DNA from: a virus
Reading direction: 5' to 3' (one strand)
Virus record (IMG/VR): IMGVR_UViG_3300008448_000414
Location: 1-30,284 of that record
DNA length: 30,284 bases
Part shown: piece after piece, positions 24,107-30,284 of the stretch
Numbering within the stretch: position 1 is the stretch's first letter
How the letters are laid out: the number at the start of each line of letters is the position of its first letter
Made by a program: the position numbers and the translations under genes
Notes under the pieces: model-generated
What the model was told of the DNA's origin: nothing
What the model saw: only the letters and a program-made list of their open reading frames with translations
The model's database searches: none

Positions 24107-24613
24107 TTATTGTCCTGATGAACCAAAACCCTTAGCACCACGCTCAGTTTCAGTCTTTTTTCCTTCTCCCATAACTACAGTATAGTTCTTATATACAACA
24201 AATTGCGCAATCCTATCACCACTACTTACGGTATAGTCAACATCAGTGTTATTATAGAGCTTGATACCAGCATTTCCACGGTAAGGTTGATCAATAATAC
24301 CAAAATGAGGAGCAATACCATGCTTGAACCCAAGCCCTGATCTGCCTTCAACCCTTACCCAATATCCCGGAGTGATATCAGCAAACTCAAGACCAACATC
24401 AACAACAGCACTACCACGAGCAGGAATAATCTTATGCTCAACGCTATATACATCAAATCCAGTATCGTCATCATGGTTTTTAGTTGGAATCTTAGCATCC
24501 GGATGTGTCTTAACGAACTTTACTAATGCGTCAATCTTTTTAAAGTAATCATAATTAACTGTAATACCACCAGGATCTAGTTCGTATCCCATATTAGCTG
24601 TAATTGTATCCAT
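24107..24613 (-). CDS. dut: dUTPase (deoxyuridine 5'-triphosphate nucleotidohydrolase)
   Basis: A trimeric-type dUTPase of 168 residues, converting dUTP to dUMP and PPi, which keeps uracil out of phage DNA and supplies dTMP precursor. All five family motifs are visible: DDDTGFDVYS (48-57), GRSGL (90-94), GIIDQPYRGNAGIKLYN (105-121), SGDRIAQFVV (131-140) and RGAKGFGSSG (158-167). Motif I has Gly-Phe-Asp and motif III the catalytic-water Asp (108). The ATG at 24611-24613 is preferred to one 93 bases upstream because the longer form adds an unrelated hydrophobic leader that overlaps the divergent gene; an AGG lies 7-9 bases before it. A 28-residue N-terminal extension precedes the usual core. 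It is coupled to the clamp loader. Confidence 0.95.
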   Translation of the reverse strand: MDTITANMGYELDPGGITVNYDYFKKIDALVKFVKTHPDAKIPTKNHDDDTGFDVYSVEHKIIPARGSAVVDVGLEFADITPGYWVRVEGRSGLGFKHGIAPHFGIIDQPYRGNAGIKLYNNTDVDYTVSSGDRIAQFVVYKNYTVVMGEGKKTETERGAKGFGSSGQ

Positions 24614-24620
24614 ATAACCT

Positions 24621-24648
24621 ATTGTAAATGTTGATTTGAGTAAATCAA
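24621..24648 (-). promoter_or_regulatory. Possible sigma70-type early promoter for dUTPase and clamp loader
   Basis: On the minus strand TTGATT (24643-24648) and TACAAT (24621-24626) are separated by 16 bases, 4/6 and 5/6 matches to TTGACA/TATAAT. Seven bases separate the -10 from the ATG. There is no late box on this side, which fits early or middle expression of replication genes. Confidence 0.35.
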
Positions 24649-24649
24649 G

Positions 24650-24657
24650 AATAAATA
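24650..24657 (+). promoter_or_regulatory. Late promoter box AATAAATA
   Basis: NATAAATA-type box 6 bases before the ATG at 24664, 2 bases from the possible early promoter that faces the other way. Confidence 0.45.
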
Positions 24658-24663
24658 TATGGT

Positions 24664-25095
24664 ATGGAAGAAGATTTAGATGAAGCAGTAAATGACATTC
24701 TCTCACAATTGAGAGGTAATGTCGCTTTAGCTAAAAGAGAGCCAGAAGAGGAACTTACAAAAGATATGTTAGAATCCTTTATTATTAAAAACTCAGGTAA
24801 GCTTATTACTAAGTCTTTAAACATTGTTGATAATGTAAATGATTATGTAGCATCTGCTCCAGATGCAAAGGACGTAGCAGCTTTAGCTGAATTAATTGCA
24901 GCAACTTCTTCAGCAATTGAAACACTCAATAAAGTATATATCTCAGATGAGAGAAATAAAACTCAGGTAAAGGTAAAGCAAATGGATGTTGATTCGAAAG
25001 AAAGAATGAACATTACAGATAACAAGACAAGGGTTCTTTTATCTAGAGAAGATATTATGAAAGCATTAGTAAATGATGATGCTATAGATGTTTAA
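24664..25095 (+). CDS. Candidate small terminase subunit (gp16-like)
   Basis: A 143-residue, acidic, almost entirely helical protein. The central part (LITKSLNIVDNVNDYVAS, then DVAALAELIAATSSAIETLN, KVYISDER) has the layout of the T4 gp16 core: a first helix, a break with acidic or polar residues, then a helix with the 'ALAxLIxATxxxIxTLNK' type of spacing, followed by a charged tail. T4 gp16 is 164 residues. T4-type small terminases form rings that recognise concatemeric DNA and stimulate gp17. A late box is 6 bases upstream. The large terminase is not adjacent, unlike T4, where 16 and 17 overlap; that weakens the call. Alternative: an unrelated helical scaffold or chaperone. Confidence 0.5.
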   Translation: MEEDLDEAVNDILSQLRGNVALAKREPEEELTKDMLESFIIKNSGKLITKSLNIVDNVNDYVASAPDAKDVAALAELIAATSSAIETLNKVYISDERNKTQVKVKQMDVDSKERMNITDNKTRVLLSREDIMKALVNDDAIDV

Positions 25096-26795
25096 GATTT
25101 TCTTAGGACTCTTACTTTCATACCCACAAAATTATTACTAAAGCTTGTGTTATTTCTTATGGTAATTTCTGTACCATCAGCAAAAGCTTTACCCGCATAT
25201 GTACCTGTAGGTCTAACACCACCTATTTTATATAAAAGCCAAGGCGTAACATCCAAACGGGTATTAAAATCTAAACCTCCTCTATCAATTACTACTACAT
25301 TTTTGTAGACTTTATTTTTATAGGTAATTTCAACTACAGCATTTAATGGATTAACATTATATTTTCTAAGATCGGAATTTTTAAGAGCTACACCATTGTT
25401 AAATGCTTTTTTTATTAATTTGGTATAATCTTCATTATTATAATATCCTTCATTTATATATTTTACAAATCCATCATTAGCACCTATCTGAGAATTATTG
25501 ATAGTACCAGATTGACTAGGACAATAGATATAATTAGTATCGTATATACCAATACCTTTTATAGTAAGTAAATCGCCAGAGGTTGCATAAAAACTATCGC
25601 CCCACACTGTTCTCCCTGAAGGAGAGTCAGGATCTCCAATATCGTACCATCCACCGAAAGTACTAACTTGATCACCCGGCATTACAGTAAATTCATAGTA
25701 AACCTCACCTGTATTATTTGATACAATCGTATCTTCTCCATTATAAAGCTCTCTATCACCATCGTAAATCGCTTCTTTATAATTTGAACCTGTGATTAAC
25801 CTATTTACAAAAGGAATAAACCCTAAAGCTTCTTTATTAGTATTACTGGTACCTCCTGTATTTACACTTGGACCTGTGATATCTCTTTCATAAACTACAC
25901 CATTAGATTGATCTGCTACTTCAGGTTTATTTGATGTACTATAATTCATATCCGGGTTATACGGATTATATCTATTAGCTTGTTGATATTGCCTAAAACA
26001 ATCACCCATTTTGTTAGCGGTTTTACCCAATATGTTAGAAGCAGCAGAATTATGATCTAAATACGACTTAAAATCTGGTGTGTAAATATAACCTTCTGCG
26101 TTAATACCACCTCTCAGAGATACTCCCGATCTAGCTTTTTTAACCAAAGCATCAGTATCTTTTATTGTAAACATACTAATACACTCAGTCCATGCTGCTT
26201 GACCAATAGCAGCTAATTCAGCAAAGCTATCAGTAAAAGCAGTTGGCACTTTATTCCATATGTCTTTACCTACTCCTCCTACACCGGTAGTAAACTCACC
26301 TAGTAAATCCGCAAAAGATGGCATGGTAGCTAAATTCATGTTAGCAGATTGTTCTGCTAATTTAGCAACTGACTCTGAATTTTGAGAAAAATAGTTACAT
26401 GGCGAGTTTAAGCAATCCTTAAAAGCTTCTTTAAGAAGAGTAGCAAATCTAGAATTATAGTCGCCGGTTTCTGGAATCCTCGTATAATTTCCCAAGACAT
26501 ATTCAACTCTTTGAATTTGACCCTTAAAAGCAGGGTATAAGTTTATCTTGCTAGCATAGAAATTAATAGTAGATACATCCAATGCCGGTCCATTTACTAT
26601 AAAGTCCTCTGTAAATTGCTTTACCGCGTCTTGATCGCCATTTAATCCTTTATTAAAAAGTATAGCTAAATCAAAATCTAACTTAAGATCTGGATCATCT
26701 ACTAAATCGCAAAAAGGTGAGCTATATTTAAGAAAATCTCTACTTATAGCATAACCGAATAATTTTTCTGCCAAATTGTTAGAATAGATAATCAT
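25092..26795 (-). CDS. Baseplate hub/spike candidate with RlpA-like barrel domain
   Basis: A 567-residue protein. The N-terminal half is mostly helical (LLKEAFKDCLNS, then FADLLGEFTTGVGGVGKDIW). The C-terminal 110 residues have the layout of a double-psi beta-barrel as in RlpA and expansins: NPLNAVVEITYKNKVYKNVV, Asp504-Arg505-Gly-Gly, then TRLDVTPWLLYKIGG (cf. 'DRGP...RxIDLSxAAAxxLG') and a closing MKVRVLRKS strand. Such domains bind or cut peptidoglycan; catalytic residues were not verified. It follows the hub-like 482-residue gene in the tail hub operon, a place and size resembling T4 gp5 (575 residues, a lysozyme-bearing spike). An ATTAAATA box is 6 bases upstream. I infer a cell-wall-acting spike or hub. 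Confidence 0.55.
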   Translation of the reverse strand: MIIYSNNLAEKLFGYAISRDFLKYSSPFCDLVDDPDLKLDFDLAILFNKGLNGDQDAVKQFTEDFIVNGPALDVSTINFYASKINLYPAFKGQIQRVEYVLGNYTRIPETGDYNSRFATLLKEAFKDCLNSPCNYFSQNSESVAKLAEQSANMNLATMPSFADLLGEFTTGVGGVGKDIWNKVPTAFTDSFAELAAIGQAAWTECISMFTIKDTDALVKKARSGVSLRGGINAEGYIYTPDFKSYLDHNSAASNILGKTANKMGDCFRQYQQANRYNPYNPDMNYSTSNKPEVADQSNGVVYERDITGPSVNTGGTSNTNKEALGFIPFVNRLITGSNYKEAIYDGDRELYNGEDTIVSNNTGEVYYEFTVMPGDQVSTFGGWYDIGDPDSPSGRTVWGDSFYATSGDLLTIKGIGIYDTNYIYCPSQSGTINNSQIGANDGFVKYINEGYYNNEDYTKLIKKAFNNGVALKNSDLRKYNVNPLNAVVEITYKNKVYKNVVVIDRGGLDFNTRLDVTPWLLYKIGGVRPTGTYAGKAFADGTEITIRNNTSFSNNFVGMKVRVLRKS

Positions 26796-26801
26796 ATACT
26801 T

Positions 26802-26809
26802 TATTTAAT
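26802..26809 (-). promoter_or_regulatory. Possible variant late box ATTAAATA
   Basis: Six bases before the ATG of the 567-residue gene, partly overlapping the stop codon of the hub gene. One mismatch to NATAAATA, the same variant as at 21888. Confidence 0.3.
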
Positions 26810-28253
26810 TTTGCTGATCCTGTATACCTTCAATAGGCTGGTTATTAAATAACTGCTCGTAAAATCCTGATTCTGTTAATGTAGTATTTCTGTTTAGATA
26901 AAATTTTACTGCTATTATTTCATTTTCATATCCAGATCCTTTAAAGATATGCTTTACAGAAGTTACAAAATAATATCCGTTTATATCATCCACATCTTTA
27001 CTTGATTCATTAGATGCAATAACACGTATAAACTTTCCAGGTTCTCTATATACATTACCTTGGACTCTAAAAGTTATAGCTATATTATCAAAAATAAAGC
27101 TTTTCATAATCATGCTAATTAAACTATCGGCCCACTCTCTTATTTCTGGTGTTACTGCAAACGTATTGTCTGTTGTTAGTATCTCGCTCTCACCTTGTTG
27201 TGTAGTTTTAGCTAATGATTTTTCAGGTAAATTAGACTCGTATGTAAATCCTAAAATAGCTTTTTGAAAATAATTTCGTAACAGCCTATAAGGTATATAC
27301 TCATTTAAAGTGGCACCGCTTACAATATTATCAGTAAAACTATTTCTGTAATCTACCCATTTTTTAGAAAGCACGTCCTTGTAGTCGGGCTTTATAATAT
27401 CGTATTTATCTACAAAATTAGCTCCTAAAGTTTTATTTGTAAAAGTGCCACCCATTGTAAACGTATCTGTGACATAATCTGAAAGATCTACATTTGAATC
27501 ACTTTCAGAAGATTTTAACTTTTCGAAAAACTCTCTTATATACTTACCTAAATTTATAAGTACGTATTTTCTTTTAAAATCATTATCTTCACAGACTGAT
27601 TTTACTGTAAGTAACCCCGGCTCTCCTGGGTAATAAAACGTATGTCTATAGATTCTTCTTAACAACTCGTAGTTGTTCATTAATAGCGTGTGTACAGCGC
27701 CTGGAGGTGCAGGTAGTATGGTTGGTTCAAATTGACCTATAATGTTTTCTTCTGACTCGTTTAAACTAGATGTGATAATCTTTTTAAGATAGCTTGAAGC
27801 AGTACCCTCTCGAGTGTCTATTCTGTTATTAGTGTCGGTTAAAGGAAAAACCTTATTTCTTAAAAGAGAGACTATATCTTCTTCAAAAGTTAGAGCTATT
27901 TTTTTATCCACCATATTAGCAGAGGATTCACCCGCTTGACTTAAAATAGCTTGAAAAGATAATTTTTGAGGTCTAGAGTTAAAAGCTAGAAAGTCTTTAT
28001 TAGTAATATCAAAACCTATAACATTAATACCCGTGTTTATATCAAAAATATTTAACTTTTGTAGTATGCCATCAAAGTTAGATATACTAATGACACCTTG
28101 AACCCCTGGAAATGATAAGTTATCTTCTATCTCAAGATATTCTATACTACCTTTTGTAATTGGTAGTACACAAGATTTACACGCTTTTCTATTACCCATG
28201 TAAACATTAAACTCATACGTGCTGTTATTGATAGTTACAATGTTGTTACTCAT
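26805..28253 (-). CDS. Baseplate hub protein candidate (gp27-like position)
   Basis: A 482-residue protein. The N-terminal 110 residues (SIEYLEIEDNLSFPGVQGVI, ISNFDGILQKLNIFD) have the pattern of the first barrel domain of tail hub proteins (gp27/gpD-like): an 'xxExxL' strand, then a 'GVISI-N-GxL' strand. The later part has a helical stretch (NYELLRRIYRHTFYY, KYIREFFEKL) and ends with a VKHIFKGSGYENEIIAVKFY strand pair, which resembles the C-terminal barrel of hub proteins. It overlaps the gp53-like gene by ATGA and precedes the 567-residue candidate spike, matching a hub-then-spike order. The hub is the platform that joins tail tube to spike. Call rests on pattern and position; a structure search is needed. 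Confidence 0.55.
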   Translation of the reverse strand: MSNNIVTINNSTYEFNVYMGNRKACKSCVLPITKGSIEYLEIEDNLSFPGVQGVISISNFDGILQKLNIFDINTGINVIGFDITNKDFLAFNSRPQKLSFQAILSQAGESSANMVDKKIALTFEEDIVSLLRNKVFPLTDTNNRIDTREGTASSYLKKIITSSLNESEENIIGQFEPTILPAPPGAVHTLLMNNYELLRRIYRHTFYYPGEPGLLTVKSVCEDNDFKRKYVLINLGKYIREFFEKLKSSESDSNVDLSDYVTDTFTMGGTFTNKTLGANFVDKYDIIKPDYKDVLSKKWVDYRNSFTDNIVSGATLNEYIPYRLLRNYFQKAILGFTYESNLPEKSLAKTTQQGESEILTTDNTFAVTPEIREWADSLISMIMKSFIFDNIAITFRVQGNVYREPGKFIRVIASNESSKDVDDINGYYFVTSVKHIFKGSGYENEIIAVKFYLNRNTTLTESGFYEQLFNNQPIEGIQDQQN

Positions 28254-28630
28254 AGGTTAACTTGCTTAGATATACTGTTTAAGACATTTTCTACATACTG
28301 TGGTAATATATATTTTACCTCTATACCTGCTTTTGCATAAAAGATATTTTCTGGCTTATTAATTAAGAAAATTAACCACCATAAAAACTGCGTACCGTAT
28401 AATTTATATGATAGAGTAGTCCAAGGTAAATCTCTATTTAAATCAAAAGACCCCAACAAAGATTTATCTATGGTTTCAGGTATAATTACCTTTTTAAGTA
28501 TATTATAATAGTAATAAAAGTTATCTGAAGTTTTTTCAACTTGATAGACTTTAAATATACTTTCATACCTTTCTAGATCTAGCGAAGGTAGTTCTGAAAT
28601 ATTATTTTGTAAATTTCCGTAATCTATCAT
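28250..28630 (-). CDS. Baseplate wedge protein, gp53-like
   Basis: A 126-residue protein. The segment LPWTTLSYKLYGTQFLWWLI followed by FLINKPEN (about 67-95) is the conserved core of T4 gp53-type baseplate wedge proteins ('D-I-P-W...S-Y-x-L-Y-G...Y-W-W-I...I-N-K-P'), related to LysM domains. T4 gp53 is 196 residues, so this is a short form lacking part of the C-terminus. Both ends use ATGA overlaps with neighbours. In T4, gp53 clamps the wedges around the gp6/gp25/gp7 core; here it lies in the hub operon rather than with gp25 and gp6. Confidence 0.8.
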   Translation of the reverse strand: MIDYGNLQNNISELPSLDLERYESIFKVYQVEKTSDNFYYYYNILKKVIIPETIDKSLLGSFDLNRDLPWTTLSYKLYGTQFLWWLIFLINKPENIFYAKAGIEVKYILPQYVENVLNSISKQVNL

Positions 28631-29721
28631 ATTACTGAGGTTTGTATAACTGATGAGGTGAACCCATTATCTACCATTGCATTACCTGTATCAGCTAGTA
28701 AGCTTTTTACTGTAAGGGATACTTGATATGCTTCTGGAATAGGTGCTTTTACTGTCTGACCGGTAGGTAGAGTTACATCTAGTAATCTTTTGGTTCCAAC
28801 AAAATCAACTGACATATTATTGATATATGCGTACGGTATATATTTTACCCCCGGAATGTAAATTGAATATAATTTAGGAGGTAAAATACGCGAGAATGAA
28901 GTTCTGTAAGGTTTATTTTGATAGGATAATATCCATAATAGTTCATAGTTTTGAACATATGGTAAGTAATTATTACTTGTAAAGGTATTTAAAAGAGGAA
29001 AAGATATATCAAAAGTATCGCCATCTTCAGGATATTGGAAATATTTAGGTTTTTCAATATATGTACCAGGAGTAAAAAAGTTAATGCCAGATGCTATGGT
29101 ATCTGCAGCTCCTATCATAGTATCTGTAATTAAATTAGAAAACAAAGGTCTATTTTGTTGCGAACTTCCAAATGAATTGCTTTGTTTTATAAATGAATTA
29201 TCAAGATACGGTAATACGTATTTGAATCCTGTTGGTTGTGTATAGTATATACCTATATACGACTTTAACCTATCACCTAGTATTGCTTGGTCGTTAGATG
29301 TAGCTGCTATTTTTCTAATATTGTTTTTAAAATCGTTAAATTTTTGCTTAGCGTTTTTATTTGAAGTATCAGCGCATTGATCAAACTTAGCTAATAAAGA
29401 TGTAATCTTATCTAAAACTTCATCTATACTATCATCTAACCAGGATGATGATATAATAGCATTTACGTAATATAATGCTGAAGATATGAGAGAGTTTTGA
29501 AGTTGCTCTCTTTCTACTAGATATACAGCAGGTATTTTATCTAAGATTTGATTTTTAGGTGATACTGTCCAAGAAAAATCTCTTCTAACATCAATATATC
29601 CCCGTGGTATAAGCTTAACAACATCATCCGTGTTGGATACGTATGCTTTTTCTACTGCACCTATTTTATATAATGGTGTAGTAGATTGTTCTGTTACAGA
29701 TGCGTAGTATGGTCCTGGCAT
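28627..29721 (-). CDS. Baseplate tail-tube junction candidate (gp48/gp54-like)
   Basis: A 364-residue protein, the same length as T4 gp48. The N-terminal part has a helical segment (SSALYYVNAIISSSWLDDSI, then VLDKITSLLAKFDQ), and the C-terminal 130 residues are beta-rich (FDISFPLLNTFTS; IPYAYINNMSVDFVG; PEAYQVSLTVKSLL), which fits the tail-tube-like fold of gp48/gp54, the proteins that cap the hub and start tube polymerisation. Its gene lies between the tape-measure-like C-terminus and gp53, as gp48 follows gp29 in T4. No diagnostic motif distinguishes gp48 from gp54, and only one such protein is seen here. Confidence 0.5.
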   Translation of the reverse strand: MPGPYYASVTEQSTTPLYKIGAVEKAYVSNTDDVVKLIPRGYIDVRRDFSWTVSPKNQILDKIPAVYLVEREQLQNSLISSALYYVNAIISSSWLDDSIDEVLDKITSLLAKFDQCADTSNKNAKQKFNDFKNNIRKIAATSNDQAILGDRLKSYIGIYYTQPTGFKYVLPYLDNSFIKQSNSFGSSQQNRPLFSNLITDTMIGAADTIASGINFFTPGTYIEKPKYFQYPEDGDTFDISFPLLNTFTSNNYLPYVQNYELLWILSYQNKPYRTSFSRILPPKLYSIYIPGVKYIPYAYINNMSVDFVGTKRLLDVTLPTGQTVKAPIPEAYQVSLTVKSLLADTGNAMVDNGFTSSVIQTSVI

Positions 29722-29725
29722 ATAA

Positions 29726-30284
29726 TTAAGCTAAAAGTTTGTAATCAAATAATGGTGTTGTATCTACATCGTAAGCTTTTCTATTAAAAATTCTCTGCTT
29801 ACTAGAGTCGTTACCTCCTGTCTGAACAATTGTAGGTTTTTGCTTGCTAAGAAATTGATTAGACATCGCGGTGTTGGTTTCGATCTTCGCTAATAATTCA
29901 ATTTGTCTCATAGTAGCTTCTAGAAGTGATCTAGAATACGATACCATCATATTATCTTGCTTCTTAAAAATGCGATCTAGAGGACCTCCTGATTTAAGAG
30001 CCATAATGTCGTCATCATTACTAATACCATAAACTTTACCATTTTTAAAGACAGCATCGTTGTATGGTCCTTTATAATTTTCATAAAACGCAGGCACTTC
30101 GCGTTTACTATTTTTTAATTTACCTGACTGTAGTTCAAGCATTCTATTTTGATATGACCGGGTTTGATTCATAAGTAAATTTCTTGCTGGTATATCATCG
30201 GATTTTAACCAATCATAAAATCTTAGAGCTTGTAAAGTAAAGGTACCACCTGGGACCATATTCATAGCTACATCAACTTTAGAT
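29726..30284 (-). CDS. C-terminal part of tape-measure-like protein, 5' end outside window
   Basis: The frame is open to the right edge of the window: six further codons continue past the first internal Met (30263-30265), so the N-terminus lies outside. About 185 residues are visible. The tail of the protein (SNDDDIMALKSGGPLDRIFK, then MRQIELLAKIETNTAMSNQF) resembles C-termini of phage tape measure proteins, which often carry a D-D-x-I/V-A-x-K-x-G-G-P-L/I segment followed by a helix with 'xxELLxxIxxNT'. It precedes the gp48-like gene by four bases, as gp29 precedes gp48 in T4. Full length and hydrophobic core cannot be judged here. Confidence 0.55.
   Translation of the reverse strand, partial: SKVDVAMNMVPGGTFTLQALRFYDWLKSDDIPARNLLMNQTRSYQNRMLELQSGKLKNSKREVPAFYENYKGPYNDAVFKNGKVYGISNDDDIMALKSGGPLDRIFKKQDNMMVSYSRSLLEATMRQIELLAKIETNTAMSNQFLSKQKPTIVQTGGNDSSKQRIFNRKAYDVDTTPLFDYKLLA

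Noticed and set aside
23897-24118. Plus-strand open frame inside the clamp loader
   Set aside because: Shadow of the conserved Walker A region on the other strand; no start signal or family match.
24614-24706. Longer dUTPase form starting at 24706
   Set aside because: The extra 31 residues are hydrophobic noise reading across the divergent promoter and the start of the + strand gene; the family core and an AGG support 24613.

Overview
The window is a compact, AT-rich stretch of a tailed-phage genome. G+C looks like about one third by eye; I did not count it exactly. It is a contractile-tailed (myovirus) phage of the broad T4-like type. The evidence is a baseplate set recognisable from sequence (gp25-like, gp6/baseplate-J-like, gp53-like, a hub-like protein, a tape-measure-like C-terminus next to a gp48-sized protein), a T4-gp44-type clamp loader, a dUTPase, a candidate gp16-type small terminase, and copies of the T4-type late promoter box NATAAATA. 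The host cannot be named. The gene style resembles marine T4-like phages, but that is an impression, not proof. No tRNA, CRISPR array, insertion sequence or integrase was seen. Almost every base is coding and the gaps are usually under 40 bases.

Layout, left to right. 1-1395 (+): end of a membrane-anchored zinc-ribbon protein, an 80-residue unknown, and a family-8-type glycosyltransferase. 1388-9945 (-): adhesin/fibre module, transcribed leftward: NHL-propeller protein, gp10/gp12-C-terminus-like protein, two Mtd-N-domain fibre proteins (one with a tail-collar domain), two very small genes, an L-type-lectin-like protein, and a fibre protein with an adhesin-like C-terminus. 9945-21348 (-): baseplate wedge module: gp25-like, gp6-like, a PKD protein, a 974-residue protein, a small PKD-like protein and a 1105-residue LamG/propeller protein. 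21386-23188: small late genes on both strands, three of which begin like T4 capsid-targeted internal proteins. One is an alanine-rich 11-mer-repeat protein interrupted by a -1 frameshift at a run of seven A. 23185-24613 (-): clamp loader and dUTPase, an island of early-type genes. 24664-25095 (+): candidate small terminase. 25092-30284 (-): tail hub module: tape-measure C-terminus, gp48/54-like, gp53-like, hub protein, and a large protein ending in a double-psi beta-barrel-like domain.

Most unusual points. (1) The late box sits a nearly constant 5-6 bases before the start codons of most genes that are not translationally coupled. With T4 late-promoter geometry this puts the transcription start on or next to the start codon, so late mRNAs would be leaderless or nearly so. 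(2) The alanine-rich late gene at 22530 continues perfectly in the -1 frame to 23188. (3) Three neighbouring late proteins carry N-terminal L/I-x-E motifs like T4 prohead protease sites. (4) The tail tip carries an unusual collection of carbohydrate-binding-type folds, with a glycosyltransferase immediately beside them.
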